From the NCBI GenBank assembly GCA_007922225.1, contig ML680088.1:16466355-16530354 (forward strand): DNA of 64,000 bases, read 5' to 3'. The stretch comes from Emydura subglobosa. Taxonomy: Eukaryota; Chordata; Testudines; Chelidae. The notes beneath the pieces are model-generated. The model did not search any database and was not told the DNA's origin. It saw only the letters and a program-made list of their open reading frames with translations. A program made the translations under genes and the position numbers. Position 1 is the first letter of the stretch; each line of letters opens with the position of its first letter. Positions 43,998 through 64,000 of the stretch are shown here, one piece after another.

Positions 43998-44230
43998 GGC
44001 CTGGTCTACACTGGCCTTTTATATCTGTGTATCTACCTCTCTGAGGGGTGTGAAAAATCCACATCTGAGAGGTGTAGCTACACTGAGGTGCAGACCGTGC
44101 TTGGGTGATGGCAGAATTCTTGTTGGTCTAGTGACCTCCACTCGGGGACCTGGATTACCTATGCCCATGGCATCGGTAATGTCTGCATTGAAGCGCTACA
44201 GCAGCTTTAGCATTTCTTCCCCCCTCCAGT
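43998..44230. mobile_element. PIF/Harbinger-like MITE remnant
   Basis: The left end TTAGGCCTGGTCTACACTGG is the terminus shared with 57094 and (reversed) 62695. The right end is not clearly preserved. Confidence 0.45.
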
Positions 44231-44675
44231 GATGCATGGGTAGGAGACAAGCTCAAAGACAAGTTCCCAGCTCGCTGTCCCAGATGTGATAGATTTATTA
44301 GACCCCCATCTCTACAGGAGTAGTGAATGGACACGCTTAGCCACGCATTCTACCACCAGGTCCTGAACTCCCTGAAACAAGACTCCACCCAAACTGGTCT
44401 TTAATCCAGAATTGTTTTAAATCCTGCTGGAACACCTGAGGAAGTTTGTTGCATGTACAATTCCAGAGCCGAGGGTCAGCTTTGGCAGTAGCATTTGTTC
44501 CCAGTGGCCCACCGAAAGGCACATTAAGAACTAAACTGTGGGAGGGTTGGGAACAAAAGGAGTTGATCTGCGAGTTGAACTCTGTTCATTTGATTGTCTA
44601 CATCATTCAGCTGCAGCGCTGGCCTATGCAAATCCAGTTTTCTAGTCGTGTGAAATATTTACATTCTGGCTAATG

Positions 44676-44925
44676 TGGAGGAAGGATGGCCCCGTGCTTT
44701 GGGTATGATGCCTGGGGCTTCCGAGTTCCAGCTTCAATTCCTGGCTCCGCTACAGACTTCTGTATAACCTGGAGCAAGTCCCTTCCTCCGTTTCTCAGTT
44801 GCCCATCTGTACAATGGGGATATCAGGACTACCCACCCTCCCGGGGTGTCGTGAGGATAAATACACGAAGGACTGAGTGCTCAGAGACTGCGCTCATGGG
44901 GCCATACAAGTACCACAGATAGATG
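44676..44925 (+). mobile_element. Near full-length tRNA-derived Cry-type SINE
   Basis: It begins GGAGGAAGGATGGCCCCGTG with a box-B-like GAGTTCCAGCTTCAATTCC. Then follow CCATCTGTACAATGGGGATA and GTGTCGTGAGGATAAATACA, and it ends near GGGGCCATACAAGTACCACA. The order and length of about 240 bp match the SINE of cryptodiran turtles. Confidence 0.85.
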
Positions 44926-47900
44926 GTAACACTCAATTGCCCCAAGTGGGATCACAGCCCATGGCGCTGGGCTCTTCCCAGAGACAGAATCCCCTTCCCC
45001 TGGTGAAGGCGATCGTGTCTGGTTAAGTCTCTCTCGCTGTGTAATCAACCTATTAATATCCACACAGAAACAGAACTCCCAGACACGACTGTCTTCATTC
45101 ACTTTTATTTTCCCCAGTACAACCTGTACCCAAAAAAATCTCCAGGAAACACAGGTATTGAATTAACCTTGAGCTGATTAGGCACTGGACACAGTTGAAA
45201 ATGGCTCCTTTGTTACTGTGTCAACTTGCAGAACATGCCACAACATGAAGACAGCGAATGCACATTTTGAACCAATCACAGGATTCCTCGACCCCTCCTC
45301 CCACCCCACTGTTACTCTGCTGGAAAGAGAACAAGGTTCTTTTCACTGAAGGCCCAGCAGTTAATCGTGAAGATATAAGCAACCCCCCTGGCTTTCTTCC
45401 CCTGCCCTGATGTTTGCAGAAAGAATGCTTCTATCCCTCTAGCATCACCGTTGATTGCTGCTGAAAGAAGCATGTGTTCTGCTAACCCTTTCCCTCATGT
45501 CTGTTAAAGATCCAGGCACCCATCATGGCAGCACAGAGCACGTGTTTGGAAATTCTTAAGTTCAAAGTACAGTTCAGTGTGATCTCCCCATCCTTGGCTG
45601 GGCCCCCGAAAAAGGCAGAAAGCCAGCTTGGGGGGGATTCTACAGAATAAAAGACTTTTACTGGGTTCCCTGCCCAACAGTTTCAAACTTACAATGTTGT
45701 AGCCACGCTGTTCTCGATCCACCCGCTGACCTGTGAAAAGGCCCTACGAGGTAGCGTGAAATCACCAAGTAGTACGGAGTGGGGGGGAGGAGAGGGCAGC
45801 TCAGGCTGGAAATACCTCAAATGGTCGTTCTCATTTAGGGAAAGCTCCCTTTGGAAGCCAATGGGAGCAGCGCCCCATGAGTAAGGATTGCAGGAGAGCA
45901 GGGTTTACAACCGTGGAGGGCAGGTAACTTTGTCTGATAAGAGAAGGTTGAAGGACTATTTGTACAGGGAAGGAGTCACTTTTTCCTTGGCTCGGAGAAA
46001 GGGACGCTGGTGGTAGCACACTACTGGTGAGGCTACTCCAGAGCAGACAGAATCCCTGAGATCAGAATAATCCACTTCCCCTAAGCAGACGATTCTCCAG
46101 AACCACCATTTAGGACTTATCTTTTGGGGGAAGAGGGGGATAGAACTCAGCAGCTAGTGATTCCCCCCTCCCCCCAACCTAGCTATCACCAATTAACTGG
46201 AATGCCTTGCTATAAAACAACCCTGTTTAGGAGCAGGAGGCAGAGCAGCAAACTAAAGCACCACAAGATGTTTTTTTCCATGTCCGACTCTTTCACACGT
46301 CTTGAAAGCCAGTCTGCCTCTGAGGCTTGGTTCCATTTAATATTCTCGACACATAGGCTGGGTGAAGGCCAGAGAATTTTACCATTCTAAGAACTGCTTG
46401 GACCCCCTGACAGTGATGATATAAACTGCCCATGCTCTCATGCAGAAGTGCTCCTCCTCCATCCAGCAAGCATAACACGGGCTCAACCTACACCACTACA
46501 GCAGCAGCGACTGAAGTCACAGCCATCGTGGAGCTGAGCTGACCTCAGACCTCTCAATTCTCCAGTTATAAGAGCAGGCCAGGATACATTGCTGTAGGAG
46601 GAACTAAAACATTTTAACCACCATTACACAAAAAGCTGCCACGTGGGCATGCTGCCAGAGGCTCCCTCCTTTCTTCCTAGCTTACAGCACCGAGAATATT
46701 TTCCAGCAGAGTAATGAGAGAGGATGATTTATGCCAAAACTTTTCAAAGATTGAAATGATGAGAGTCCAAATACCTGCTCCTTCTCAAATGAAGCCCTCT
46801 CATTCACTCATTTCATGCATTTCAAAGGTATAACTACCTTGGGCCATGCTTAGGAAATCACTATTGAAAGGCCTTCAAAGCTCTGTCCTGTATCTAAGCT
46901 GCAACAATGTGTGTGGCATATCCTGCAACTACATGACACCTCCTGCTCAAGAGAGGACTTGGAAAGACATTGAGTTACTAAGAAACTAATATAATTAGCA
47001 AATTATGTAATGACAGCTATGGCATCAACTGGTTTGCTATCTCACATTACTGCACAGGTTACACTGCAGAGTCACGTATGCAGCACACTTTGGAGTGCAC
47101 TGAAATACAAAGGCAAAGCCACCTGAGAAGCAGTTCAGTAGAGATCCACTTGCTGAAGTGTTATTGCTGTAGAGCTAATATGGCCCAGTTCCCATTTTCA
47201 TTTAAATTAACTGTGGTATTGATACTGATCTGAATAAAAGCAATGGATCAATGTCACCTGTGCAGTTATACTGGAAACTGTGTCCAGCACGAACCTTTAT
47301 CAGCCACATTCCCACTTTCACAATACTCATTGGATATTTCAGATCAGAAAAAAATGTCTTAATATATGGAGTTACAGGGGAGTCACATGTTTTTTCCGCC
47401 TTTCCAAATGAACCAATATGTTGTATTTTCCCTTGCCTTTCCCCTCTTTCCTGGTTTCCAAAGACAGAGCTAAATTAGCAACCCCAAGTTCTCTCCTACA
47501 CTGAATTTATTTTTAGGGCTGTCAAAATTTGCAACAATGATTTTTTAAAAACTTTAGGCATCCGGCTAATTTCAGGGTCATGTGGAACAGTGGCATTAAA
47601 TGGAAAATGGCACTGATGTTTCCATGAAAAGCAAAATAAAAGATTCCTTGAATAAACTGAAAAGTAGGGAAAAAATCACAACCCATCCCTCTCTGTCTTA
47701 GCCAACACTTGAGGAAAAATGAATATTTTACCCCACTATGATTTAGGCAATTTTAAGGTAATTTATTTTATTGGGTATAAAAGTTCCGACGCCCAGTCAG
47801 CTATATATAGTGAGGTTTATTTTCATCACATGCACAAAGTCTTCTGCATCCCTCCACAGACAGCACTACATAAAAGAAGTCTAGGAGAACCACAACTTAT

Positions 47901-48106
47901 TTGGCTCAGAGGGATATCTGGAAAATCTCAATCATTATAACAATGAATGAACATTCTCTGGGAGATGTGTGAAGACAGCACCACAGATTTCAATGATGAT
48001 ACAAACCATTTGACCCCACGCTATATGTGGGTCCCACTTTTCTGAATGCATATCACACAGAGTGCAAAAGCAGTTACATTGCAATTGCCAAAATACAGTT
48101 CTCTAA
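44926..48106. other. Intergenic between AQP12 and PAK2, no gene
   Basis: About 3 kb without a supported exon. Frames such as 46124-46390 and 47251-47478 have no domain. The sequence grows more AT-rich to the right. Confidence 0.4.
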
Positions 48107-48349
48107 GGGTGCAGCTATACTGCAATAAAATGATGGTCATGGGTGGCCCAGACTCGCAGGGCTAAAAACAGCAATGTAGACATTCAGGCTCGGGCTGGAC
48201 TCTACAAAGGGAGTGGGTCTCAGAGCCCAGGTTCCAGCCTGAATGTCTACACCATTTTTAGCCCCACAGCCCAAGCATCATGAACCTGAATCAACTGACC
48301 TAGGCTCAGATTCAGTGCTGCAGGTTTTTATTGCACCATAGACGTAGCC
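48107..48349. mobile_element. MITE with GGGTGCAGCTATACTGCAAT-type termini
   Basis: The left end GGGTGCAGCTATACTGCAAT and the right end TTATTGCACCATAGACGTAG, then CC, are inverted copies with a few mismatches. Inside is a second inverted pair, AATGTAGACATTCAGGCT and AGCCTGAATGTCTACACC. Flanking TAA and TGA suggest a 3-bp target duplication of the Harbinger type. Confidence 0.65.
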
Positions 48350-50511
48350 TGAAGGATGTAGGAAGTGGTAGCAATAGTGGGTGGTTTTAACTTTCAGAGA
48401 TGAGGGAGCGCCCTGAGGCAGGGCTAGCATAGACAAAGCATTGCAAGAGACGCAGAGGGTTTGATTTTTGACAGCACTGCACCCTGCATAGGCCTTCACA
48501 CCTGTGCTACATGGGGGTACATCACTTGTAGAATGTAGCACCTGCAGGCTCCCCACTCAGAGCCTCATCATGCAAGGCACTGTACAAATGAGACAGAGTC
48601 CCTGAGCCACACAGTAAAACCCAAGCCCGGCTGTGTACTACTCCCACTTTGCACAGGAGGCAAGGCAAAGGAGAACTGGCCCCTGCGTGTTGACAGGGTG
48701 TGGGGTATCACTGAGCACTCTGGTTTGAAAGGATGACACTCTGCATTACATGAGTCAAAACCTTGGCTACATGCGGAGTTCAGTAGCTACTTTGGTGTAT
48801 CTGCTTTGTTCAAAAGGCTACAGAAATTATACAGGTCACCTTACTAACATTTGAGCTGTCAATCATGACGTACCATGTGGCACCCAGTATTTAAAGGGAT
48901 ATATCTTCCAGAGGGCAGGCTGCCTGGAGAGGGGCTTGTGGTCTAAGCCACGGGAACATGGAATCACTTCACATGGAGGCTGCGCTTCCCGGAGGTGTTC
49001 ATGTGAGGATTCAACATACAGAAGTTACAACACTGTTTTTCCTCATCCTCAAAGAGGATTAAAATAAGATGAGGTTCTTTTTGACCTTCCCTATGACGAC
49101 ACTGCTTCCCCAAGTAAGCCCTCTGAAGTACTGCATAAGCGCACACATTTGTTCTCAGTCACACACCATAACTGTTATTGCTGCCAGCTCCTGATCTTCA
49201 CTCAGCTCACCGCATAATCCCTCCTCTCTGTATTGTTTGATAAGCAGCTACCAGGCACTAATAATCCCAAAGATCCTTTTAACATTGTTTGAATCCACAA
49301 CAGGAAGCAGTGAGCAAAAATTGCTTCCATTTTGTGGCTTTTCAGTGTCCAAAATACAGTCAATCGGAAATTTGTCTCGTTTCTGGTGGACACATCCCCA
49401 TCACAACTTCTGGAGCCCTCCCTCATTGGACTAGCTGCTGGAACAGCCAAAGTGTGACTGGGCATGGAAAGAGACATTCATTTGACCTATGAAACCAGTC
49501 TCTCTCCAGGTCAGAGCAGGACATAGTTGTACTGCTGCTGCCATGGTAAAGATAAATATAGTTTCCAGTGCTGTCAATTTATCTCCTCTCAATTCCCTGT
49601 AAATTTGTGTTACAGATTTCCCAGGTAGCCAAAGCTATAGTTAAGGTTACAGTCTCAGTTTCATTGTTTTCACTTGTTCACAATTCTCCCCAAAGTTCTC
49701 ATTTGGTGACAAAACTGACCTTTGAGTCACCCTAGAGGTGACTCTTTGGGGGGACCCTTCAAGCCATTTCAGTTTTCTGCTCACTGTAATTAAAATGGAA
49801 CAGCTCTCCAATCTGAGCACATCTTTCCTATAGAACAGTCTCCTATCTAAGTTCAGAGGAGAAAGGAAAGCAGTCCCATGGAAAGCACACACTGTGGGCA
49901 CCTGCTTAGAATTTAGCAGAAACTATCAATGCTTTCACCCTCCCTTTTGCTAGGTTACACGAGGCTAGGAAAATGGCACATTTTGTCTGGCATGATCAGG
50001 GGCAGCTACTTTTACTGGGCCAATTTCATGGAAACATGCAGCAAAATATAAAAGCCTCAAGAAAAGGAGAGAAATGATAGCTGTAAAGATTTCAGGATGA
50101 GTGCATTTTTGTGTAATCCTATAAAATTTTCCAACTCTAAAAAATTTTATTTTTATAAAAGGCCCAAGTCTTCAAAACTACACATGTTCCTCATGGTTCC
50201 CTATGGAGTGGCTGCCAAATGCAGAAAACCAGTAAGACATGCAATAGGGCATCTGTACACAATTATTGCACCTGAGCATGTAATCGCATAAATTGTGCTC
50301 ACATTATGGGCACACATTTCCTTGTGCACAACTGAAAATCGCTAGTTAAAAACAGATTCACGTTTTCAATCTTTTTCCATTTCCAAGATTCAGCCATTCC
50401 ACCCTTAAATCAATATGCTGCTGCCCTTATAATCCAGATCAGCCCTGTAGGAACCTCCTTTCAGCTAAACTGCAGCAGCGAAAGTAGGAACTCAATTTTC
50501 CCTGAATCTTA
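48350..50511. other. Intergenic, no gene
   Basis: No exon or well-defined repeat was identified. Confidence 0.35.
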
Positions 50512-50752
50512 GGGCTTCTCTGCATGCATGGTTGCACCTGTTTAACTTAATATGAAATTTTAAATCAATTTAGTTCAACAGATGCAATAGGGTGAGTGGA
50601 TGTGATTGTTTTGGGTTTAGACCAAGCTTATTTTGGTTTACCAACTCAGATAAGGAATAGGTTTTAAAAGGACAAACTGAAATAAAAGTGTCCATGCTGG
50701 TGGTTGCTACGGGTTAACTAAATCAGTTGCAAGTTTGTGTGCAGACAAGGCC
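50512..50752. mobile_element. MITE of the same Harbinger-like group
   Basis: The left end GGGCTTCTCTGCATGCATGG (preceded by TTA) and the right end TTTGTGTGCAGACAAGGCC are imperfect inverted repeats. An inner pair, AATCAATTTAGTTCAACAG against GTTAACTAAATCAGTTGCAA, adds support. The target duplication is decayed. Confidence 0.5.
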
Positions 50753-52034
50753 TAGTTCTCCTTAATAAGGAGTAAACACTAACATCCATATGGATTATTT
50801 AAATAAGCAGTTTCTCTTCCCAATTAAAAAAAACCCTAAAATTAAATTCAAGAACCATCTAATGCAACGTTAAAAATATGAATTCAAATACACAAAAGGT
50901 CTTGCATACGTAAAACCAAAGCTACCATGATAAGGGAAATCAATCATCTGAAGAGGCAGAATACTGCAATATTCTTGCACATTCTAATGCCCCAATGTTT
51001 TGAGGCTGTAAACACTTCTGGAAGATTACTTGTTTCCACACATCTCTTACTTACTGGACAACGTTTGAGAAGGGGAAGAAGCTATTTGCTTAAGTAAAAT
51101 GAAAGGAGAGTGTAATGGATAGATGCATGATGCAACCTTTACGTTCACAACAGAAAAATTGTTAACAATGGAAACTTCATCCAGATTTCAACCAAACCAG
51201 CATTGGCCCCTAGAAAGGCTCACTTTGTATGTCCTTTTCTTTAGTAACCCATTTCTGTACTGATAAACAGTTACTGAAGAGAAAATCCTGAGTCTATATC
51301 AACAGGCACTTCTGATCCAATACCATCCTGACCTCTTCTCACGGTTAGCAGTTAAGAGTTGATCTAAGGAGATCGTAGTCTTCTCTTTAGATGCTTCTTG
51401 CACTCTATTCTGCGTAACACTTAAATGGGACATTTTTAATGAAATATTGCAGTCTTGTCAGAAATAGTTTTACTGGAACTTTGTATTGCCATCAGCTTGA
51501 TCAATGACTATTGACTTGTCAATTACAAATCCAACCACTAACAAAACACTACATGACAGTACTGTGGCCTTGGAAGATACAGTGCAGACAGTCTGGTCAG
51601 TTCTTTGCTAATGGTTCTGCTTTAGTAGCAGCCTCCCAGAAAGACACTGTTAGTTGTCTGCTCCATTAAGAGAAGGGAGGACAATCCAGATGTGCTCTCC
51701 TGGTTTCAAAGAGTCAGGAATGGTTACTGGAGGTAGGACTGACTTGCAAATGGAGTTCAGCAGCAAGAAAAGCCTGCAGTTGTCATCTGATGTTGCTGTT
51801 GTCATTGTTGATTAGGAAGGTTTGGAAGACAAAGAATAATCAAGCTGAGATACACCTCAAAATAAAAATTAACCACACTGAGAACAAAGTGTGCATAAAA
51901 ACATTTAAATGTCATGCTTCAATTCAGAGTTATATAAACACTGAGAATATTCCCCTAAATCCCTTTAAAATATCTAAACATTTATTCTTTTATGCTACTC
52001 TGATCTTAAAAAGATATAAAGTCAGGAAGGGGAA
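50753..52034. other. Intergenic, no gene
   Basis: AT-rich sequence with no credible frame or repeat boundary. Confidence 0.3.
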
Positions 52035-55000
52035 AACAAACATTTAAAAAAGTTTATTTCTAGCCCTGAAAGAACAAAGTTATTAAACAAAGTAATCAAA
52101 TACAGTAGTTAATATCGCAGAAACAATTAAATAACAGAATGGGATTAAATTAAACAAAAGGCAACATTAAAATCTGGATACAGTAAAAAAAAAAACAAAG
52201 CTTGCACCTACTTCCATTTCCATCTGGCAAAGTGAAGGAGAGAGAGAAAGCAGACCAAAGAGGTTTGTTCAATTCCAGCTACAAAAACCTTTAACAGTAT
52301 CCTTGGTTTTCCCACCCTTTCCTGACAGCAGAGCTCAATTACTCTGAACTGCTCCGGAGCACATCTCTTGCAGCTACTCAGCACAGAAAAAGATACTTGC
52401 AGTGCGAATATTCAGATCAGAATATGACTTCAGTGGCATGTCTACTTGGCTGGAAATCGAGTTTGTTCCGATTTTTGCACTAAAAAATCCTGGGAGTCAA
52501 GCATTGCCTATACACTTGCTTACAAGCAGTGAGCTACCCATTTCTCCCCCCTATCTTTACTCCTGACCAATTACTGTGTTGTGCCATTGTAGCACTTATT
52601 CATATTCATTCATGATTGTTCCTGTCACCTGAGGTGACTGCTAGAGATCTGGGAATCCTGCATATTCCAAAGTGATATTTTGCTTTCAGCATCCACTCAA
52701 AGTCTGGCTATTCTCTCTTAACTTGCACTAGTTATTCATCTGGTCTGGACAGAAAAAATGAACTAGTCTCATTTCTTACCTGATCACTCATGGAGAAAAA
52801 TGGACACTTCCTATTTTTGAACTATACTTGGAAGACATATGCAACATGTGTTCAGTTAGAAGACTGATGGCCAACCTACTGACATGCAAACTGCACAAAG
52901 GCTACACAATGAAGCACAGAGCAGCAACTTCCCTATGACTCTCTTCTTCTACTGACTCTCTAACTTTTTTCCCCTCACTTCACTGCAGAAATTAAACATT
53001 CCCATTATTTCTCCTCTTTCCTGGACCTTTCTCCTAACTTTGTCCCAATGAACTTCTGGCAACAGGAGCAAAAGAAACTTTACTATATCATCATATACCT
53101 ACAAGAGGTGCATCTGTGCACTTTTTAACTGTACTGCACAGTATCCTAGGCCACACGAGAAGAACTGGGATGCATTTTGGCAACTCCTGGGTGAGTTTTT
53201 TTGGAAAACAAAACTAAAATTTGAGAAATCACCACTTAAAGAGATACAGATACTGATCTGGACAGATTTGCTATTACAAGATCAGAAGCATGTTCTCTTT
53301 ATCAATAAGACTGAACTAATAAATTAAAATGACTTACTAATTTTAAGTTTTCCTGCTAATTTCAGAACAAAATTATATTTATATGTCAGAGCAGGCTTTG
53401 CTACCAGTGGGAAAAAAAGCCAAGTTATACTCCTGCACCAGGAGTCTGATTTTCACAAAGTCCATTGCCAGCAATGGACAAACAGGGAGCCAATGATGAG
53501 AAAAGATTAAATATAATCCAAGACTCCTTGCTTCTCCCTTTTGACAGGAAGATTTTACGTTGAGTCTCATGCATCAAAACTGACCATTCTAACGGTAATA
53601 GTATATATATACTGAAAACCATTGATAAAGTCTATAATAGGGGAAACACATCAAGAGTATTCCAACCATGACATGGCACTTCCTTGGAACGAACTATGAG
53701 CATTCTAGAGCTTTATGGCTAGTGGATTGCATATTCTTTTGATGTCATCCTTCTCATAAAAATAATTCAGTTTGGTACCTGTTACATTAGTGGTTACAAG
53801 AACTCAAACTGAAGTGTGGTGGTGCTATTTGCTTCATGAATAAGGTATCTTGTTGGTGTAGAGCAATTTGCTAGTGCAATTTGTTGAAGGCTACAAAGTT
53901 CTGAGAGAATGAAACCCCATGCTATACAGGCTCAGGAAGGGGAAGCTGTTTTGTTCAGGTGCAGGCAGACCCAAAATCCAGAACAGACATTTCAATACCT
54001 GTATAAACACAAATTATTTTTAGAGAAGCAAAAACCTTCCCACAGTAACCAGAACATGTGAAAATCTCTGGCTTACGCAATTTGTCAGACACCAAATGGA
54101 ATCATCTCACCCCAGAACTTAGACTCTCTCTGCTTGACATGCACTGCCAGTTGGGAATGCAACATAACTGCTTAGCACCAAATTAGTGGCTATTCTTTCA
54201 TGTGAATCATTTGGCACATTACAGGTACTAACAGCTCCTTATCAAAATAATCTGTAGGTATAAATGCAGCAATTTCAGTGGCTGAAATCAGGGACCAGGG
54301 ATACTTCTATGGCTGCGACTGTTTCCACCTCAGCTGGCACCATCAAGAAATCAACAACTCAAGTTACTCGCTAGCTCTTATATGAAGGCACTTTTTCTTG
54401 CACAAAATCTCATCTTCTGCCATCCTAGCTGGTAAAATGTCTTTAGTGAGAAGGAGCCATCGTGACATGACAACTCTCTTCAGCCACACAAGTAAGCCCC
54501 TTTCATGTCTGATGGAACTACTCTCCCTCCTCAGACTGTCTCCACAGAACAGCACTTCAGTGTTCCCAGAGGATCATAAGCTTCTGTTTGAATTATTAAA
54601 AAAAGTCTTGGATCTTCAGTTTTCAGATCTGATGAATTATTTGTTCTTTTGCTTTAGTTAGTAGAAATGGAGCACATATAAAAATGGAAAAAAATAGCTC
54701 TAATACTTAAATCTTGACAACTCTAAGGTTGCTGCATTATTTGTTTTTGGGAATAAAATTACAACATATACAAAAATGTATTTGATACAAAGGAGGGAAA
54801 TGTAAAAAAAGTCAAAGGCACCAGCATAAACCCCAAAACCCAAGTAAGAGCATAGATACAACACTTGCTTTTAAAACCACCCACTACACCACACAAGACA
54901 TCCCTTCTGCCTTGGCCAACAAGTCTAGGGGAGATGGAAACAGAGAGGAAGATAATTGGGGGGAGGGTGTTCTTTCATCATAAACGAACATCTGCTCCCT

Positions 55001-55642
55001 TCTCCTCATATGTGAAGTTCACTGATGTGTCAACAGATCAGAGAGAGCTGAACTCTTCTCTTCCCCCTCTCTCCATACTTTTCTTAAAAGCACGTTTCAT
55101 TTAAAGTTAGTTTCTTAAGTATCTGAGTCATTAGTTCAACAGTACAGTCCCAGCTAAACTGTACATAAGGGGGGAGGAGTAAGATGTACCTTCACATTTC
55201 TGTCACACCTGCTATTAATCGAGTCATATGGGAGATGGCCAAAGCAATTTGAAAAAAAGACAGGTAAAGGGAAGGAAAGAGATCAGCAGATAAAATTAAT
55301 GCCTCTCTCCAAAAGCTTGAATCTGTCATTCAAGTATTGAAAGTACCCAAGAGGGCACAATGAATGGGACCTGTAAGAGCGAAGTCATCAAACAAAAAAA
55401 CCCAGGCATGGTAAGCAGGATTCCTGGGCCATCTGCTAGAAAAGGTGAAAGGCCAGTGATTGAGTCTAAAATTCCTTTTGGACCCAAAAAAGTTTTACTT
55501 AAAAGTCACCATATTTCATTTCGGGTGTCTTCTGGGTGAGCATTTTTCCCTTTTGCAGACTTTTTTCAAACCCCCTCACAAGAGTAACAATTTTCATATA
55601 TTATAAAGATTTTTAAAAAAGATGAAGGCCATGGTAACAATG
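52035..55642 (-). other. PAK2: Probable PAK2 3' untranslated region
   Basis: The 3.6 kb downstream of the PAK2 stop is AT-rich, has no recognised transposon and no credible exon, as expected of the long PAK2 3' UTR. The extent is inferred from the first convincing AATAAA that I marked (52058-52053). Confidence 0.35.
52053..52058 (-). terminator. Candidate PAK2 polyadenylation signal
   Basis: AATAAA on the minus strand followed within 20 bases by an A/T-rich run. Other AATAAA copies exist in the area, so this choice is tentative. Confidence 0.22.
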
Positions 55643-62399
<6,757 letters not shown>

Positions 62400-62695
62400 G
62401 GGTATGTCTATACTGACGGTGGCAAAGTCACCGCTGTCAGATCAACCTATCTGGATCGACTGAGCGATCAGTGAAGACCCGCTCAATCAATCCAGAAGTC
62501 GACGCTGGTAAACCACCCCCTCAAATAGCGTAGCGCTGCATTGACAGGAACACGGTTCCCGTCGGCACAGTGTAGTGAAGATGCTGTGCAGAAGGGAAGC
62601 ACAGGAGTCAACGGGAGTTACGCAAGCTATTCTGCCGTAGCTTGCCTAACTCCTGTCGATTGCCGCTAAATCGCCAGGTAAGTGTAGACCAGGGC
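62400..62695. mobile_element. PIF/Harbinger-like MITE with intact TTA target duplication
   Basis: The left end GGGTATGTCTATACTGACGG and the right end GGTAAGTGTAGACCAGGGC are inverted repeats of about 15 bases with few mismatches. The 3-bp TTA stands at 62397-62399 and 62696-62698. The 296-bp body is GC-rich (CGACTGAGCGATC, GTCGACGCTGG), unlike its AT-rich surroundings. It is in a PAK2 intron. Confidence 0.75.
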
Positions 62696-62698
62696 TTA

Positions 62699-64000
62699 AT
62701 GAAGCTGAGCTTGAAGTCATCAGATTAAAATTTTTTGACTATTTTTCTTTTTTAGTTTTATTCAAAATCTAAAACGCAGGCTAGGAATTCAGCCTCAGAA
62801 GTTTGCTTTGAAAGTGTTGTACATCCTGCAACTTGAAAAGGAAGCTGGGTTTTATTTTGAAATGGCCTTGATGAAAATTCTCAGGGTCTGTTCATGACCA
62901 AGAAAATGGACTATTTTTTCCTATATATTTGTCCAGCTCCAGTCGTCAACAGTGCCTCTATATGCTGCTGCAATATGAACAGTAAATATAAAGAAATTGA
63001 AGAGAAATTAACTGGGTAAAAAGATTCCTGGAAATTAAAATGCAAATTAGTTAAAAACCAGACGATAAACTGGAAATATCCAAGCAGGAGTGTACTTATT
63101 TTTTATTAAGACTTTATTGGCGAAAAACACTTTCTTGTTCACATCTGATTGTACTGTAAATAGTTACTTTTATGCCTATTTTTGCATAGAGGCAGATCTG
63201 GTTTCTCAGGAAATAATAATCCATCCACACACGTTGAGATATGAGGTTGCTTCCCAGTCCATCCCTTGCAGTGCATCATCTAAGCAGATGCCCAGCTGAT
63301 GCACCCTCATGGGCTTTTAAAAGCTTCCCCCGCAGTGTAGATATTACAATTACCCCCGTTGTCAGTAAAATGAGTCTGTGCTGGACTCTTGCACTCAGAC
63401 ACAAGGAAATAACTTGTCTTCAAATCTTTCTTTGTAAATAAATCACTCCAGCTATCTGAATTTTTTGTTGCTCATTTCTGAACTTCATCCAGCCTGTCAG
63501 TATCTTTCTAGTATTACATGGTAACCAGAATGAACATAATATTCTAGGTGCCAAATAGAAAGGGACACTCCTATCCCATTGCTCCATGATTGGAGGCATC
63601 TATATACCAGCCCAAAACTGCATCGGTTTTTATTGCCACGGTGCATTACAAACTCATGCCTCATTTACTTTCTGCTATCACCTTTAGCCTGCTCTTTCCA
63701 GCACTGGCTTCCCCTCCCATTGAATATCTGGTTTGGAATGTTTTTCTGCAGATCTTTTAGGTTGCATTTTTTAGGGTTTTTTTGCTATTTTCTGCGTGTC
63801 ATATCTTTAGTATTATTTCCCTGTCCTCATTAGCATGAGTTCTCCCCAGTTAAATATTCTTTTTTAATTTAGTTAGAATGCTGCTTAATTCTGCTTTCAG
63901 ATTATTAGTGAAAATGTTAAATTAAACCTGGACATCACATCAATTATTACAGTGGCTGGCCAGTAATGTAAATGTATCTCAAAAAATGGGGGAGGAAAAT
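62699..64000. other. PAK2 upstream intron, to window end
   Basis: No PAK2 exon, RNA or clear repeat was found. The upstream kinase exons must lie further along. Confidence 0.45.

Overview
This is nuclear DNA from a vertebrate, most likely a turtle. The genes have GT/AG introns and vertebrate-type proteins. The interspersed repeats match what I know of cryptodiran turtle genomes: CR1 LINEs with ATTCTATG-type tails, tRNA-derived Cry-type SINEs, DIRS retrotransposons with long inverted ends, solo LTRs, and hAT and PIF/Harbinger-like MITEs. The species call is an inference from repeat content and could not be checked against a database.

Positions 1-20.9 kb hold no gene I can support. This block is a repeat graveyard. 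It contains degenerate DIRS gag pieces (1-430 and 2850-4530), a small hAT MITE with a perfect 8-bp target duplication (2234-2379), another hAT-like MITE inside DIRS gag (3206-3414), an unclassified element with an acidic ORF between direct repeats (531-1720), L2-like and SINE pieces, a 5' CR1 fragment (6190-7885), a DIRS element that keeps its inverted ends but has lost its reverse transcriptase (8372-12296), and a solo LTR (12318-12743).

Positions 20.9-29.6 kb, plus strand, carry a four-exon galactose-3-O-sulfotransferase, best assigned to GAL3ST2. It would be a type II Golgi enzyme of about 653 residues with an unusually long disordered stem. Two CR1 copies lie in its first intron. Positions 29.6-39.3 kb are intergenic, with a solo LTR (32686-33310), a foldback element (33370-34100), and a CR1 of about 1.3 kb (35795-37083, minus).

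Positions 39.3-42.9 kb, minus strand, carry a complete three-exon aquaporin-12 gene with a TATA box and a PTF1-like site just upstream. Positions 43-55.6 kb are mostly non-coding with MITEs, and the proximal part is probably the PAK2 3' UTR. Positions 55.6-61.4 kb, minus strand, hold the last four coding exons of PAK2, encoding residues 352-524 of the kinase domain. Its earlier exons lie beyond the window.

The genes do not form a pathway. GAL3ST2 and AQP12 both lie on human 2q37 while PAK2 lies on human 3q29, so their adjacency reflects an ancestral or sauropsid chromosome arrangement. The most noteworthy points are the gag-RNase H fusion in the DIRS element, the long GAL3ST2 stem, and the NPT/NPT signature and AQP11-like extra segment in AQP12.
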